Positions 25,063 to 35,426 are shown, counted from the stretch's first letter. The stretch is DNA of 64,000 bases from Chitinophaga deserti (GCF_003149455.1 NZ_QFFK01000010.1:124001-188000); one strand, 5' to 3'. Numbers and translations are program-made. Notes: generated by a model not told the origin, from the letters alone.

Positions 25063-26142
25063 ATGAAGAAGCTCGACTGGTATATATTACGCAAGTTCAT
25101 CGGTACCTTTATCTATTCCCTCATGGTGCTGCTGGTCATTTCCGTGGTGATTGACATCACGGAGAAGATCGACGACTTTCTGGAGCACGACCTCTCTTTC
25201 GGGTTCGTATTCATGAACTATTACATTGGCTTTATCCCCCACATTGCTGCGTTACTGTTCCCGCTGTTCATCTTCATTTCGGTGATCTTCTTCACTTCCA
25301 AGATGGCTTACCGTACGGAAATTGTGGCCATGCTCAGTGCAGGTATGAGCTTCCGGCGTTTTTTACGCCCTTACTGGGTAGGAGCCATCCTGTTCGGCAC
25401 TATCCTGTGGGCAGCCAACCAGTGGGTAGTCCCCAAGGCCAACCGCATCCGCACCACCTTCGAAGCTAAATACGTAAGCGCGCCCAAAGAGCACAAAGCG
25501 CTGGAGAATAAATCGATGCGGGTAGATACCACTACCTATATCACCTTTGGTTACTACGATCCCAATTATAAAAACGGGTCCGATTTTATCCTCAACCGGA
25601 TAGACGGACAGAAGCTGATATATACCCTCCGGGCCGACCGTGTTACCTATGATTCCACCACTAAGAAGTGGAAACTGGAATCTGTCACCGAGCGGCATAT
25701 TAACGGGATGAAGGAATCGGTGACCACGAAGTCTGACACCAGCCTGAAGATGGCGCTTGACCCCTCGGAACTGATAGAGGTGAAGAATAAGCAGGAAGCG
25801 ATGACCACGCCGGAGCTGAATAAGTACCTGGCCATGGAAGAACTGCGGGGTGCGGAAGGGCTGAACGTTTACTATGTAGAAAAATACCGGAGAACATCTG
25901 CTGCTGTGGCTGTAATTATCCTCGTGCTGATCGGTGCCATCCTTTCCAGCCGGAAAGTACGTGGTGGCAGCGGGCTTCACCTGGCCATAGGGATCGTAAT
26001 CAGTGCAACGTATATCCTTTTCATGCAGTTCTCCACTGTATTTGCCACAAAGGCCGACCTCGACCCTCTGCTGGCGGCATGGATTCCCAACTTTGTTTTC
26101 GCAGGACTGGCCTTTTATCTCTATTTAAGGGCGCCCAAGTAA
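25063..26142 (+). CDS. LptF/LptG family permease (LPS export)
   Basis: The 359-residue protein matches the YjgP/YjgQ family: it starts MKKLDWYILRKFIGTFIYSLMVLL, has three N-terminal membrane helices with the EIVAMLSAGMSFRRFLRPY motif, a periplasmic beta-jellyroll region (about 130-270) and three C-terminal helices. Together with LptB and a partner subunit it extracts lipopolysaccharide from the inner membrane. The partner genes are not in this window. Whether it is LptF or LptG cannot be decided from sequence alone. Confidence 0.9.
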   Translation: MKKLDWYILRKFIGTFIYSLMVLLVISVVIDITEKIDDFLEHDLSFGFVFMNYYIGFIPHIAALLFPLFIFISVIFFTSKMAYRTEIVAMLSAGMSFRRFLRPYWVGAILFGTILWAANQWVVPKANRIRTTFEAKYVSAPKEHKALENKSMRVDTTTYITFGYYDPNYKNGSDFILNRIDGQKLIYTLRADRVTYDSTTKKWKLESVTERHINGMKESVTTKSDTSLKMALDPSELIEVKNKQEAMTTPELNKYLAMEELRGAEGLNVYYVEKYRRTSAAVAVIILVLIGAILSSRKVRGGSGLHLAIGIVISATYILFMQFSTVFATKADLDPLLAAWIPNFVFAGLAFYLYLRAPK

Positions 26143-26223
26143 CCCGGCTGACCATTTTGGGCCAAAACCGGAAAATATCCGTTAAATCTGTCTTAAAAGG
26201 CAGGTATTTTTATGATTAATCAT

Positions 26224-26231
26224 TACTTTTG
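26224..26231 (+). promoter_or_regulatory. -7 promoter box (TACTTTTG) for citrate synthase
   Basis: Exact TAnnTTTG match 45 bases before the ATG at 26276. Confidence 0.5.
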
Positions 26232-26275
26232 TTCATTGATCGATTACGTTAATTTTTCTAAATCATTGTGGGAAA

Positions 26276-27601
26276 ATGAGTTATATAAAAGAGAAATTCA
26301 AGGCAAAGGCAGATGAACTGGGCGCAGAGGTTAAGGACCTGCTCAAGAATCATGGAACAAAGAAAGTAGAAGATGTTACGGTGGCCCAGGTTTACCAGGG
26401 CATGCGTGGCATTACAGGGCTGGTAACAGAAACCTCCCTGCTGGATGCAAATGAAGGTATCCGTTTCCGCGGATATTCCATTCCCGAACTGCGGGAACAT
26501 CTCCCTAAAGCCCCCGGAGGTGCAGAACCACTCCCGGAAGGTCTTTTTTACCTCATGCTCATCGGTGAACTGCCGACTGAAGCTGACGTTCAAAACCTCA
26601 GCAGTGTGCTTGGCCGCCGCTCTCACGTACCCAACCACGTGTTTGACGCTATCAACGCGCTCCCTCTCCATACTCACCCGATGACCATGTTCACCGTTGG
26701 TGTAATGGCTCTCCAGACAGAATCCGTATTCGCTAAAGCTTATGCCGAAGGCATGAACAAGAAAGAATACTGGAGCTATATGTATGAGGATACCCTGAAC
26801 CTCATTGCGCGCCTGCCCCGTGTAGCCGCTTATATCTACCGCCGCAAATACAAAAACGACCAGCATATTCAGCCCGATGGCATGCTCGACTGGGCAGCCA
26901 ACTTCTCTCACATGCTCGGCTACGAGGATGAAGGATTTAAAGAGCTGATGCGTTTATACATGGTGATCCATGCCGACCACGAAGGCGGTAACGTGAGCGC
27001 CCATACCACACACCTCGTAGGCTCCGCTCTCAGCGATGCTTACCTGTCGTTTGCTGCCGGTATGAATGGTCTTGCCGGTCCCCTCCACGGCCTGGCTAAC
27101 CAGGAAGTGATCAAATGGATCCTCGATATGCGTGAAGAACTCGGAGGTGGTGTGCCCACTAAAGAGCAGATTGATGCTTTCGTGCGTAAAACCCTTGCAG
27201 ACGGTAAAGTAGTGCCCGGTTACGGCCATGCCGTTCTCCGCAAAACCGATCCCCGCTTCACTGCGCAGATGGAATTTGCGAAGAAACACCTGCCCGATGA
27301 TGAGCTGGTACAGATCGTTTGGAGAGTATACGATACCGTTCCCGGCATCCTCGGTGAGCTGGGTAAGGTGAAAAACCCCTGGCCTAACGTAGACGCACAC
27401 TCTGGTGCCCTGCTGTTACATTACGGCCTGCAGGAGTATGAATTCTATACCGTACTCTTCGGTGTTTCCCGCGCCCTGGGCGTACTGGCTTCCCTCTGCT
27501 GGGACCGTGCCCTCAGCCTCTCCATCGAACGTCCGAAATCCGTGACTTCCGAATGGATGAAAATGTTTGTTGAAGGTAAAGTAGAAGCCTCCGCCGAATA
27601 A
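26276..27601 (+). CDS. gltA: Citrate (Si)-synthase, mitochondrial type
   Basis: The 441-residue enzyme condenses oxaloacetate and acetyl-CoA in the TCA cycle. The catalytic triad is visible: H271 in GLAGPLHGLANQEV, H318 in VPGYGHAVLRKTDPRF and D373 in NVDAHSGALL. The sequence HADHEGGNVSAHTTHLVGSALSDAYLSFAAGMNGLAG is of the mitochondrial/eukaryotic subgroup rather than the usual bacterial hexameric type. It stands alone with its own promoter and terminator. Confidence 0.95.
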   Translation: MSYIKEKFKAKADELGAEVKDLLKNHGTKKVEDVTVAQVYQGMRGITGLVTETSLLDANEGIRFRGYSIPELREHLPKAPGGAEPLPEGLFYLMLIGELPTEADVQNLSSVLGRRSHVPNHVFDAINALPLHTHPMTMFTVGVMALQTESVFAKAYAEGMNKKEYWSYMYEDTLNLIARLPRVAAYIYRRKYKNDQHIQPDGMLDWAANFSHMLGYEDEGFKELMRLYMVIHADHEGGNVSAHTTHLVGSALSDAYLSFAAGMNGLAGPLHGLANQEVIKWILDMREELGGGVPTKEQIDAFVRKTLADGKVVPGYGHAVLRKTDPRFTAQMEFAKKHLPDDELVQIVWRVYDTVPGILGELGKVKNPWPNVDAHSGALLLHYGLQEYEFYTVLFGVSRALGVLASLCWDRALSLSIERPKSVTSEWMKMFVEGKVEASAE

Positions 27602-27627
27602 TCCGGTAGGTTTCAACCCAAGATACA

Positions 27628-27656
27628 AGCCCGGAAGCACTGCTTCCGGGCTTTTT
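27628..27656 (+). terminator. Intrinsic terminator after citrate synthase
   Basis: An 11-bp perfect stem (agcccggaagc with gcttccgggct, three-base loop) is followed by a T-run. Confidence 0.85.
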
Positions 27657-27720
27657 CATAATACCTGCCGTTTGCCTTTTCCTTCGAAATTGCCGTACTT
27701 CGTACCATCGTTTTTAGCGC

Positions 27721-29832
27721 TTGAGTTTCATAGCATCCATATTAAACAATCCGATAGAATACCTGAAGGGCGTAGGCCCTCAGCGGGGTGAGCTGCTGCG
27801 TAAAGAGATCAATCTCCACACCTTCCGCGACCTGCTGGAATATTATCCTTTCCGGTATATCGACCGCACACGTATCGATAAGATCCGCCACCTGAGCGGT
27901 ATGGAAGAATTTGTGCAGATCCGCGGGAAAATTGTTCAGATGGAAGTAGTGGGGGAGAAGCGCTCCAAACGCCTCGTGGCCACCTTCCAGGATGAAACGA
28001 GCCGCATGGAACTGGTATGGTTTCAGGGCTGGCAATGGATGGAGAAATCGCTCCGCGAAAACGTTCAGTATCTCGTATACGGCCGCGTATCGCAGTTCAA
28101 CGGAAAGTTGCAGATTTCCCATCCGGAAATGGATCTGCTAACAGAAGAAATTGCCGATGGTAAACAGACGCTGGAACCCGTTTATTACACCACGGAAAAA
28201 CTAAAAGCCCGTGGCCTTACCGCCAAAGCCATCGGTAAGCTAAGCCGCAACCTGCTGGAGCAGCTGTCTCTCAGTGAGATCCGTGAGAATATACCCCACT
28301 CCGTTTTGCAAACCTACCGGCTTATGCCACGCGGACAGGCTTATTTCAAAATACATCTGCCCGCTAATGAAGAAGAAGCGAAGCAGGCCCAGCGCAGGCT
28401 GAAGTTTGAAGAACTCTTCATTGCCCAGATCCGCATCTGCCGCCTGAAGATCCGCCGGCATAAAAACAGCCAGGGCTTCATATTCAATGCCGTAGGCGAT
28501 GTTTTCAATACTTTCTACAACGAGCATCTTCCGTTCCCGCTTACCGGTGCGCAAAAGCGTGTCCTGAAAGAGATCCGGAAAGATACCACCACCGGCCGCC
28601 AGATGAACCGGCTTGTGCAGGGGGATGTGGGAAGCGGGAAAACCATGGTAGCCCTGCTTTCATTGCTTATCGCGATAGATAATGGCTTTCAGGGATGCCT
28701 GATGGCACCTACGGAAATCCTTGCACAGCAGCATTATAAAGGCATATCCGAGCAGCTGAAAGATATGCCCGTTACCGTTGCCCTGCTTACCGGCAACATC
28801 AAGGGCAAAGCCCGTAAGGAGATCCTCGCCGCTACGGCTGCCGGGGAAATCAATATCCTCATCGGCACACATGCCCTTCTCGAAAAGGAAGTACAGTTCA
28901 AGCGCATCGGAATGGCTATTGTGGATGAGCAGCACCGCTTCGGCGTGGCGCAACGGGCACGGCTATGGGAGAAAAGCGAAACCCCTCCCCATATCCTTGT
29001 CATGACGGCCACCCCCATTCCCCGTACACTGGCTATGACCGTTTACGGCGACCTTGATGTATCCGTCATCGACGAGATGCCGCCCGGCCGTAAGCCCATC
29101 ACCACGGTGCACCGTACAGAATACCAGCGGCCGCAGGTAATGGATTTTATTAAAGATGAAGTGAGAAAAGGGCGGCAGGCCTATATCGTATATCCGCTGA
29201 TTGAAGAATCCGCTTCCCTGGATTTCGAAAATCTGACCAAAGGATACGAAGAAGTAAAGGCCTTTTTCCCGGAACCCAAATATTATATCAGCATGGTGCA
29301 TGGCAAAATGGCGCAGGAGCTCAAGGAAGCCAACATGCACCGCTTTGTTACGGGCGATACCCAGATCATGGTGGCCACCACGGTAATTGAAGTAGGCGTA
29401 AATGTACCCAACGCCTCCGTGATGGTCATTGAAAGTACGGAACGCTTCGGGCTGTCGCAGTTACACCAGCTGCGTGGGCGCGTAGGCCGGGGAGCAGAGC
29501 AGAGCTACTGCATCCTGATGACAGGTAACAAGATAGGCAAGGATTCGCAGGAGCGGGTGAAGGTAATGGTGCAAACCAATGATGGATTCGTGATATCTGA
29601 GAAGGATATGGAGCTTAGGGGCCCCGGAGATATCGAGGGTACCCGGCAAAGCGGGCTCCTCGATCTTAAACTGGCAGATATTGTGCAGGACCGAACCATG
29701 TTAATCGCTGCCCGTGATGTAGCCGAGAAAATCCTGTCAGACGATCCCGACCTGACTGCCCCGGAAAATCAGCCCCTGCACGACTTTCTCGCCACCCAAC
29801 GGTCAAAATCCGCATGGAGTAAAATATCCTGA
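27721..29832 (+). CDS. recG: ATP-dependent DNA helicase RecG
   Basis: The 703-residue protein starts at TTG 27721 with the wedge domain (PIEYLKGVGPQRGELL), an OB fold (QIRGKIVQMEVVGEKRSKRLVATFQDE), and the helicase core: Walker A GDVGSGKT at about 301-308, DEQH at 402-405, MTATPIPRTLAMTVYGDL, then motif V/VI (ATTVIEVGVNVPNASVMVIE, QLHQLRGRVGRG). RecG reverses stalled forks and processes branched DNA. The TTG start is supported by no other start codon lying in the first residues of the conserved wedge. Confidence 0.95.
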   Translation: MSFIASILNNPIEYLKGVGPQRGELLRKEINLHTFRDLLEYYPFRYIDRTRIDKIRHLSGMEEFVQIRGKIVQMEVVGEKRSKRLVATFQDETSRMELVWFQGWQWMEKSLRENVQYLVYGRVSQFNGKLQISHPEMDLLTEEIADGKQTLEPVYYTTEKLKARGLTAKAIGKLSRNLLEQLSLSEIRENIPHSVLQTYRLMPRGQAYFKIHLPANEEEAKQAQRRLKFEELFIAQIRICRLKIRRHKNSQGFIFNAVGDVFNTFYNEHLPFPLTGAQKRVLKEIRKDTTTGRQMNRLVQGDVGSGKTMVALLSLLIAIDNGFQGCLMAPTEILAQQHYKGISEQLKDMPVTVALLTGNIKGKARKEILAATAAGEINILIGTHALLEKEVQFKRIGMAIVDEQHRFGVAQRARLWEKSETPPHILVMTATPIPRTLAMTVYGDLDVSVIDEMPPGRKPITTVHRTEYQRPQVMDFIKDEVRKGRQAYIVYPLIEESASLDFENLTKGYEEVKAFFPEPKYYISMVHGKMAQELKEANMHRFVTGDTQIMVATTVIEVGVNVPNASVMVIESTERFGLSQLHQLRGRVGRGAEQSYCILMTGNKIGKDSQERVKVMVQTNDGFVISEKDMELRGPGDIEGTRQSGLLDLKLADIVQDRTMLIAARDVAEKILSDDPDLTAPENQPLHDFLATQRSKSAWSKIS

Positions 29833-29982
29833 TCACTTTTACGTTGTTCATGATGGAATGACCGGCAGGGATGGTTTGTTTTTGAAAAGTTGAGCCCGCC
29901 TGATACCTTATTGTGAACCGTCCACTGCCGGTCGCCAACCAAATCCCGGACCGTAACATTTTACTGCTCCCGTCCGTTATTA

Positions 29983-32900
29983 ATGTGTACTAGTTTTACA
30001 GGGACAATCTTAAAAAGTTATACCGTCTTGAAATCTACTCGCCCTATCGGAATTTTCAGTCTGCTGCAGATCGTAATACTGGTGATACTCGCCTCACCCG
30101 TTCTATCGCAGGATCATGGCCATTCACACAGTGGCATGACAACTGCGATTGAGTTCGTGGAAAACAAAGGGCAGTGGGATGGAAGCTTCCTCTACCGGGC
30201 TAACCTCGGTGGTGTTGGCATCTTCCTTAAAAAGAACGCCATCCGTATGATGCTGCTGCATCCCGGAGACCTCGACCGGGAAGATCTTGCCCGGCATGGG
30301 ATGAAAACTGATACCGGGAAAGGCGGACCCATCTATAACCCCGATGGCGGTAAATACAAGCCGAAAGATATTGCCAGTCCGGGAACTACAGACTCCAAAC
30401 CCGGTGGCGGAGGTAACGACGGATACGTTCCCGGCAAGATCCGGGGCCATGCCTACGAGATCACATTCCTCCAGGCCAATAAGAACCCCGTACTGCTCCC
30501 CTCTAAACCCACTCAGGAAAACATCAATTACTTTATCGGCAACGACCCTGCCCGCTGGAAATCAGGCCTTGCTGCCTACACGAACGTCCAGTACGAAAAC
30601 TTATACAATAACATCGACCTCCAGGTGTATTCCGAAAGCGGGCAGATGAAGTACGACTTCATCGTTCGTCCGGGTGCCAACCCCTCCAATATTCAACTGG
30701 AATATTCCGGTGCCAAAGCCGTGTTCCTCAAAAAAGGTAACCTCCATGTCCAGACCAGCGTGGGAGAGATCGTGGAGCTGCAGCCATACGCTTACCAGTT
30801 CGTTAATAACCAGCGGAAAAAAGTAAACGTTGATTATCAGCTCAAAGGCAGCACCGTTTCCTTCCGTGTTTCCGGCAGGTACGATGCACAGTACCCGCTG
30901 GTGATCGATCCGGTAGTGGTATTTGCCACCCTTACAGGCTCACGCCCGGATAACTGGGGCTTTACCGCTACTTACGACGACGCCGGTAATTTCTATGGCG
31001 GCGGTATTGTATGGAATGTGGATTACCCCACTTCTGTAGGTGCTTATGACAACTCGTTTAACGGCGGCCGGATAGATATCGGTATTACTAAATTCAATGC
31101 AACAGGCAGCCGAATCTTGTACAGCACCTACCTGGGTGGTGGTGGCGATGAGCAACCCCATTCCCTGTTTGTAGACGGCGCAGGCAACCTCGTAGTTTCC
31201 GGGAGAACCAATTCCGGGGGTAGCTATCCGGCTACCACAGTAGGCCCTTGTGGTGGTGAAGATATCGTAGTTACCAAGTTTAATGCGAACGCTACGGCCA
31301 TCATAGGATCCCTCCGCATTGGCGGTACCGGTATTGATGGCGCCAATATGCAGGCAGGGAAAGCTTCTGCGATCGACGGCCTCCTCCGTAACTATGGAGA
31401 CGATGCCCGCAGCGAAGTAGTGCTCGACGGAAACGGGAACGTTTACGTGGCAAGCTCCTCCCAGTCGCAGGACTTCCCCACTACACCAGGCGTGTTTCAG
31501 CCAGCCTATGCAGGTGGCCGGCAGGATGCAGTGGTAATCAAGATCGCTCCTAACGTAGATCGCGTGCTTTGGGCAACCTATCTCGGTGGCGACCAGGCAG
31601 ATGCTGCATATGTTCTGGCAGTGAACGGAGGTAACTCCGTATATGTGGCCGGTGGTACCGCCAGTGGCAACTTCCCCACCCGGGGAGGCGTGTATGGCGG
31701 TTACCGTGGCGGCGCATGCGACGGGTACATTACCCATATTGCTGCAGACGGCTCCAGCATCCTGCATTCTACCTTCCTGGGGTCCGATAACAGCAAGGCC
31801 GACCAGGTATATGGTATTCAGCTCGACCGCAACAATGATGTATATGTAATGGGTACCACGGAAGGTAACTGGCCCATCCGCCAGCCTGCCGGTACTGCTA
31901 CTTTCTATAACGACAATTCCCGGCAGTTTATCACGAAGCTCCGGCCTGATCTGTCTAATATCATTTATTCCACCACATTCGGTAAAGCCGATCCTTCTCC
32001 CAGTATTTCCCCCGTGGCATTCCTGGTAGACCGTTGCCAGAACGTGTATGTGTCTGGTTGGGGTGGAAGACTGAACTCGAACTTCAATAACTCCGGTACG
32101 CGGGGGCTGCCCATTACGGCTGATGCAAGACAGTCCCGTACGGATGCCAGCGATTTCTATTTCTTCGTCATGAAGCGCGACGCGCTCGGCATATTATACG
32201 GTACGTATTACGGAGGAAACGGTTTGGCCGAACACGTAGATGGCGGTACCAGCCGCTTCGACCGTAATGGGGTGATTTATCAGGCCATCTGCGCTTCCTG
32301 CCAGCTGGATCCGGTTAGGGTACGCTTCCCCACAACTCCGGGCTCCTACTACACGGGTATGACCACCTACTGTAACCTGGGCGCCCTTAAAATCGCGTTC
32401 AACCTCGATGGGGTAAGAGCAGGTTTTACCACGCAGGAGAGAAGACGGAACTATTGCGCCCCGGCCAATATCACTTTCATCGATACTACCAATGTAAACG
32501 CGCAGCAGTGGATCTGGAACTTTGGAGACGGCTCGCCGGAGATATCCAATACCAGTCCTACCATGCAGCATACCTACCAGAACGTGGGGGATTACCGGGT
32601 ACGGTTAGTGAAATTTGACCCTGCCAGCTGTAATGTTTACGATACTGCATTTATCAATATCCGGGTAAGGAACGATGAAGCCCGCGTAGCGTTAACTCAC
32701 CGCAGGCTCGATCCCTGCCAGGCATTGGCGTATGAGTTTGTAAATACTTCCGTTGCGCCTGCCGGCAAACCATTTACCGATACTTCTTTCGTTTGGGACT
32801 TTGGAGATAACACACCTTTGCGCAGAGCAGGCCTCGGCCCTGTACAGCATAATTACGCAACAGAAGGTATTTATAATGTACGGTTGAGACTGATAGATAC

Positions 32901-33714
32901 CAACTATTGTAATGCACCGGATGAGCAGGTAATTCAATTGCGCGTTGCTGCCAATGTGGTTGCGTTATTCAATGTGCAGGACAGCTCCTGCGCACCGTTC
33001 ACCGCACAGTTCGATAATATCTCCAAAGGAGGCGTGACCTTTGAATGGGATTTCGGAGATGGAAGCCCCATTAACAGAGACATCTACCCAACGCATACCT
33101 ACACCCAACCGGGCCGGTACCTGGTAACCCTCCGGGCGTTTGATCCCAATACCTGTAACCTGCGTGATGATACTACGGGCTGGATCACCGTAATGCCCGG
33201 CCCCACAGCAGCATATTCGTTCCTGCCTAACAAGCCGGTAGAAAATACGCCTACCACATTCACGAACGAATCGCAGAATGCGGTGCGTTATCATTGGGAT
33301 TTCGGGGATGGTAACACATCTAATGATCCCAATCCCGTACACCAGTACCTCCGCTCCGGCATATATGAAGTTTGCCTGACGGCCTATACGGATTTCGGCT
33401 GCCAGGATACGGTTTGCCAGGAGGTATCCGCCATTGTGAATCCATTATATGATGTACCCACCGCCTTCTCCCCGAATGGAGACGGTATCAACGAGAAGTG
33501 GGAGATTAAAGGATTCGGCATAGTTAAATACGACATGAAAGTATTCAACCGCTGGGGCAGGCTCATGTTCCAGTCTAACGACCAGCGCCTTGGATGGGAC
33601 GGCCGCTTTAACGGTACCGTACAGCCAATGGATGCATATGCCTTTGTATTGAATGTAGAATTTACAGACGGAAACAAGATCACCAAAACAGGAAACGTAA
33701 CTTTGTTAAGATAG
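29983..33714 (+). CDS. T9SS type B adhesin with DUF7948, SBBP repeats and PKD domains
   Basis: The 1243-residue surface protein has a signal peptide (ending SPVLSQ), a DUF7948-type domain (EFVENKGQWDGSFLYRANLGGVGIFL), SBBP beta-propeller repeats (STYLGGGGDEQPHSLFVDGAGNLVVSG and several copies), four PKD domains marked by WNFGDG, WDFGDN, WDFGDG and WDFGDG, and a gliding-motility/type B sorting domain (FSPNGDGINEKWEIKG... ending GNVTLLR). It is secreted through the type IX system and paired with the PorP/SprF gene six bases downstream. A TTG at 30028 would give a more normal signal peptide and would fit a TAGTTTTA box at 29991-29998; the ATG at 29983 is the longest option. Confidence 0.85.
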   Translation: MCTSFTGTILKSYTVLKSTRPIGIFSLLQIVILVILASPVLSQDHGHSHSGMTTAIEFVENKGQWDGSFLYRANLGGVGIFLKKNAIRMMLLHPGDLDREDLARHGMKTDTGKGGPIYNPDGGKYKPKDIASPGTTDSKPGGGGNDGYVPGKIRGHAYEITFLQANKNPVLLPSKPTQENINYFIGNDPARWKSGLAAYTNVQYENLYNNIDLQVYSESGQMKYDFIVRPGANPSNIQLEYSGAKAVFLKKGNLHVQTSVGEIVELQPYAYQFVNNQRKKVNVDYQLKGSTVSFRVSGRYDAQYPLVIDPVVVFATLTGSRPDNWGFTATYDDAGNFYGGGIVWNVDYPTSVGAYDNSFNGGRIDIGITKFNATGSRILYSTYLGGGGDEQPHSLFVDGAGNLVVSGRTNSGGSYPATTVGPCGGEDIVVTKFNANATAIIGSLRIGGTGIDGANMQAGKASAIDGLLRNYGDDARSEVVLDGNGNVYVASSSQSQDFPTTPGVFQPAYAGGRQDAVVIKIAPNVDRVLWATYLGGDQADAAYVLAVNGGNSVYVAGGTASGNFPTRGGVYGGYRGGACDGYITHIAADGSSILHSTFLGSDNSKADQVYGIQLDRNNDVYVMGTTEGNWPIRQPAGTATFYNDNSRQFITKLRPDLSNIIYSTTFGKADPSPSISPVAFLVDRCQNVYVSGWGGRLNSNFNNSGTRGLPITADARQSRTDASDFYFFVMKRDALGILYGTYYGGNGLAEHVDGGTSRFDRNGVIYQAICASCQLDPVRVRFPTTPGSYYTGMTTYCNLGALKIAFNLDGVRAGFTTQERRRNYCAPANITFIDTTNVNAQQWIWNFGDGSPEISNTSPTMQHTYQNVGDYRVRLVKFDPASCNVYDTAFINIRVRNDEARVALTHRRLDPCQALAYEFVNTSVAPAGKPFTDTSFVWDFGDNTPLRRAGLGPVQHNYATEGIYNVRLRLIDTNYCNAPDEQVIQLRVAANVVALFNVQDSSCAPFTAQFDNISKGGVTFEWDFGDGSPINRDIYPTHTYTQPGRYLVTLRAFDPNTCNLRDDTTGWITVMPGPTAAYSFLPNKPVENTPTTFTNESQNAVRYHWDFGDGNTSNDPNPVHQYLRSGIYEVCLTAYTDFGCQDTVCQEVSAIVNPLYDVPTAFSPNGDGINEKWEIKGFGIVKYDMKVFNRWGRLMFQSNDQRLGWDGRFNGTVQPMDAYAFVLNVEFTDGNKITKTGNVTLLR

Positions 33715-33720
33715 CGGGCT

Positions 33721-34734
33721 ATGAGAAAAGCTGTGTACCATATTTTCCTCGTTTGTTGCCTCGCGGCGGCTTTACCCGCTGCTGCGCAAGACCTGCACTT
33801 TTCGCAGTTCTTCAATTCTCCATTGTCCACCAACCCGGCCAATACAGGATTTATCCCCGATGGCAACTACAGGATCGGCATCAATTACAGGAACCAGTGG
33901 GCTACCATCCCTGTTCCATATAAAACCATGTCTGCCTTCGGCGACTTCCAGCTGCTGCGCGACCGGCTTACCTACGGATGGGTGGGCGTGGGCGGTATGG
34001 TACTCCGCGATGTGGCAGGTAATGGTAACCTCACCAGCACAAAGGCTTATGGCTCGGTAGCCTACCATCAGCTCCTTGGCCAGAGCAGCCTCCTTTCTGC
34101 AGGTTTTAATGTGGGGTATGCCGATAAGCGGGTAGACCTCAGCAAGCTGACCTTCGGCTCGCAATGGAACGGCCAGTTCTTCGATTCCCAGATGTTTTCA
34201 GGGGAGCCTTTCACACAGGCTTCCGTGGGTTATCTCGATATGCAGGTAGGGATGAACTACGCATACTTTCCCAATGACCTTGTTTATATCAATGGCGGGT
34301 TTTCCGCCCACCATGTGAACACCCCGCGAGAAACGTTCTACGACGGAAATAACAAAATCGAGCGGCGGTATATCGGGTTCCTGAATGCCAGCCTCAAGAT
34401 GAGTGATAAGGTAATCCTCAACCCCAGCGCGTATTACTCCCGGCAGGCCAATGTCAGCGAAACCATGGTAGGGGCGTATGCAGCCTATAACCTCTCGGGC
34501 GACGGGCACCAGCAGTTATTCGGAGGCGCCTATTACCGACTGAAGGATGCTGCGGCATTACTCGTTGGGTACCAGGTGGCTAATTTCAGGCTGATGTTTA
34601 ACTACGATGTTACTACCAGTGCACTTTCTGCCGCCAACAAACGGCAGGGCGCATACGAGCTTAGTTTGTTATACATCGGGCTTTATCCTAACCGCAGCTT
34701 CTCCAAACGGACAACCCTTTGTCCTTCTTTCTGA
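33721..34734 (+). CDS. PorP/SprF family T9SS outer-membrane protein
   Basis: The 337-residue protein has a signal peptide (ALPAAAQ), the family start DLHFSQFFNSPLSTNPANTGF, a YRIGINYRNQWATI motif and a barrel-like beta pattern to the C-terminus, ending TLCPSF. PorP/SprF proteins hold type B T9SS substrates at the outer surface. It sits six bases after the type B adhesin gene, so the two probably form a substrate-partner pair. Confidence 0.9.
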   Translation: MRKAVYHIFLVCCLAAALPAAAQDLHFSQFFNSPLSTNPANTGFIPDGNYRIGINYRNQWATIPVPYKTMSAFGDFQLLRDRLTYGWVGVGGMVLRDVAGNGNLTSTKAYGSVAYHQLLGQSSLLSAGFNVGYADKRVDLSKLTFGSQWNGQFFDSQMFSGEPFTQASVGYLDMQVGMNYAYFPNDLVYINGGFSAHHVNTPRETFYDGNNKIERRYIGFLNASLKMSDKVILNPSAYYSRQANVSETMVGAYAAYNLSGDGHQQLFGGAYYRLKDAAALLVGYQVANFRLMFNYDVTTSALSAANKRQGAYELSLLYIGLYPNRSFSKRTTLCPSF

Positions 34735-34804
34735 TAAAAACAGGGTAATGTGAACGGCTGTCGGGAAAAATCCGATAATTTAGCCGAGTAATAAAATAGC
34801 GCAT

Positions 34805-35377
34805 ATGAAACGGATTTGTTTGGTGGTAACCTTCCTGCTAACGATGCAGGCCGCATTTTCACAGACGCCATACAGAGTAGATACCGCCCGTGGTTTCGAT
34901 CCTTCTAAACTGATGGCAGGCGGTAACTTCGGTTTTGCTTTTGGAAACTACTCCCTGCTGAACATTTCCCCCATGATCGGCTACCGCTTCAGCCCTAAAT
35001 TCGCCGCCGGTATCAATATCAACGCCCAGTTTACCTGGGAGAAGTACCGCGACATCGATGGGTTTGAGCGGAAAGATAACTTCTCCATCCTCGGTGGCGG
35101 TATCTGGGGCCGGTATTACCCGCTGGATTTCCTCTTTGTACAAGCCCAGCCCGAATATAATTCCATCAGCCTGAAACGGCAGATCTACGATGATCCCCGC
35201 CGGACGTTTAAGGAACGCTATGGCGCGCCCAGCCTGCTCCTTGGCGGCGGTTATGCACAACCCATCGGGGGCAACTCTTCCTTCGTAATCATGCTCCTGT
35301 ATGATGTACTGCAGGATAATAATTCTCCTTACCGAAACCGCCCCGTATTTTCCGTAGGAGGAAACTTCGGGTTTTAA
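34805..35377 (+). CDS. Small outer-membrane beta-barrel protein, function unknown
   Basis: A 190-residue protein with signal peptide (QAAFSQ) and an alternating pattern of aromatic beta-strands (GGNFGFAFGNYSLLNISPMIGYRFSPKFAAGININ, GGGIWGRYYPLDFLFVQAQPEY) ending in GGNFGF, typical of an eight-strand outer-membrane barrel. It lies 70 bases after the PorP/SprF gene. No specific function can be read. Confidence 0.7.
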   Translation: MKRICLVVTFLLTMQAAFSQTPYRVDTARGFDPSKLMAGGNFGFAFGNYSLLNISPMIGYRFSPKFAAGININAQFTWEKYRDIDGFERKDNFSILGGGIWGRYYPLDFLFVQAQPEYNSISLKRQIYDDPRRTFKERYGAPSLLLGGGYAQPIGGNSSFVIMLLYDVLQDNNSPYRNRPVFSVGGNFGF

Positions 35378-35426
35378 TTCTCTGTTAAGAGTTAAGAATT
35401 ACTAAACATTTATTTATAAATACTGC

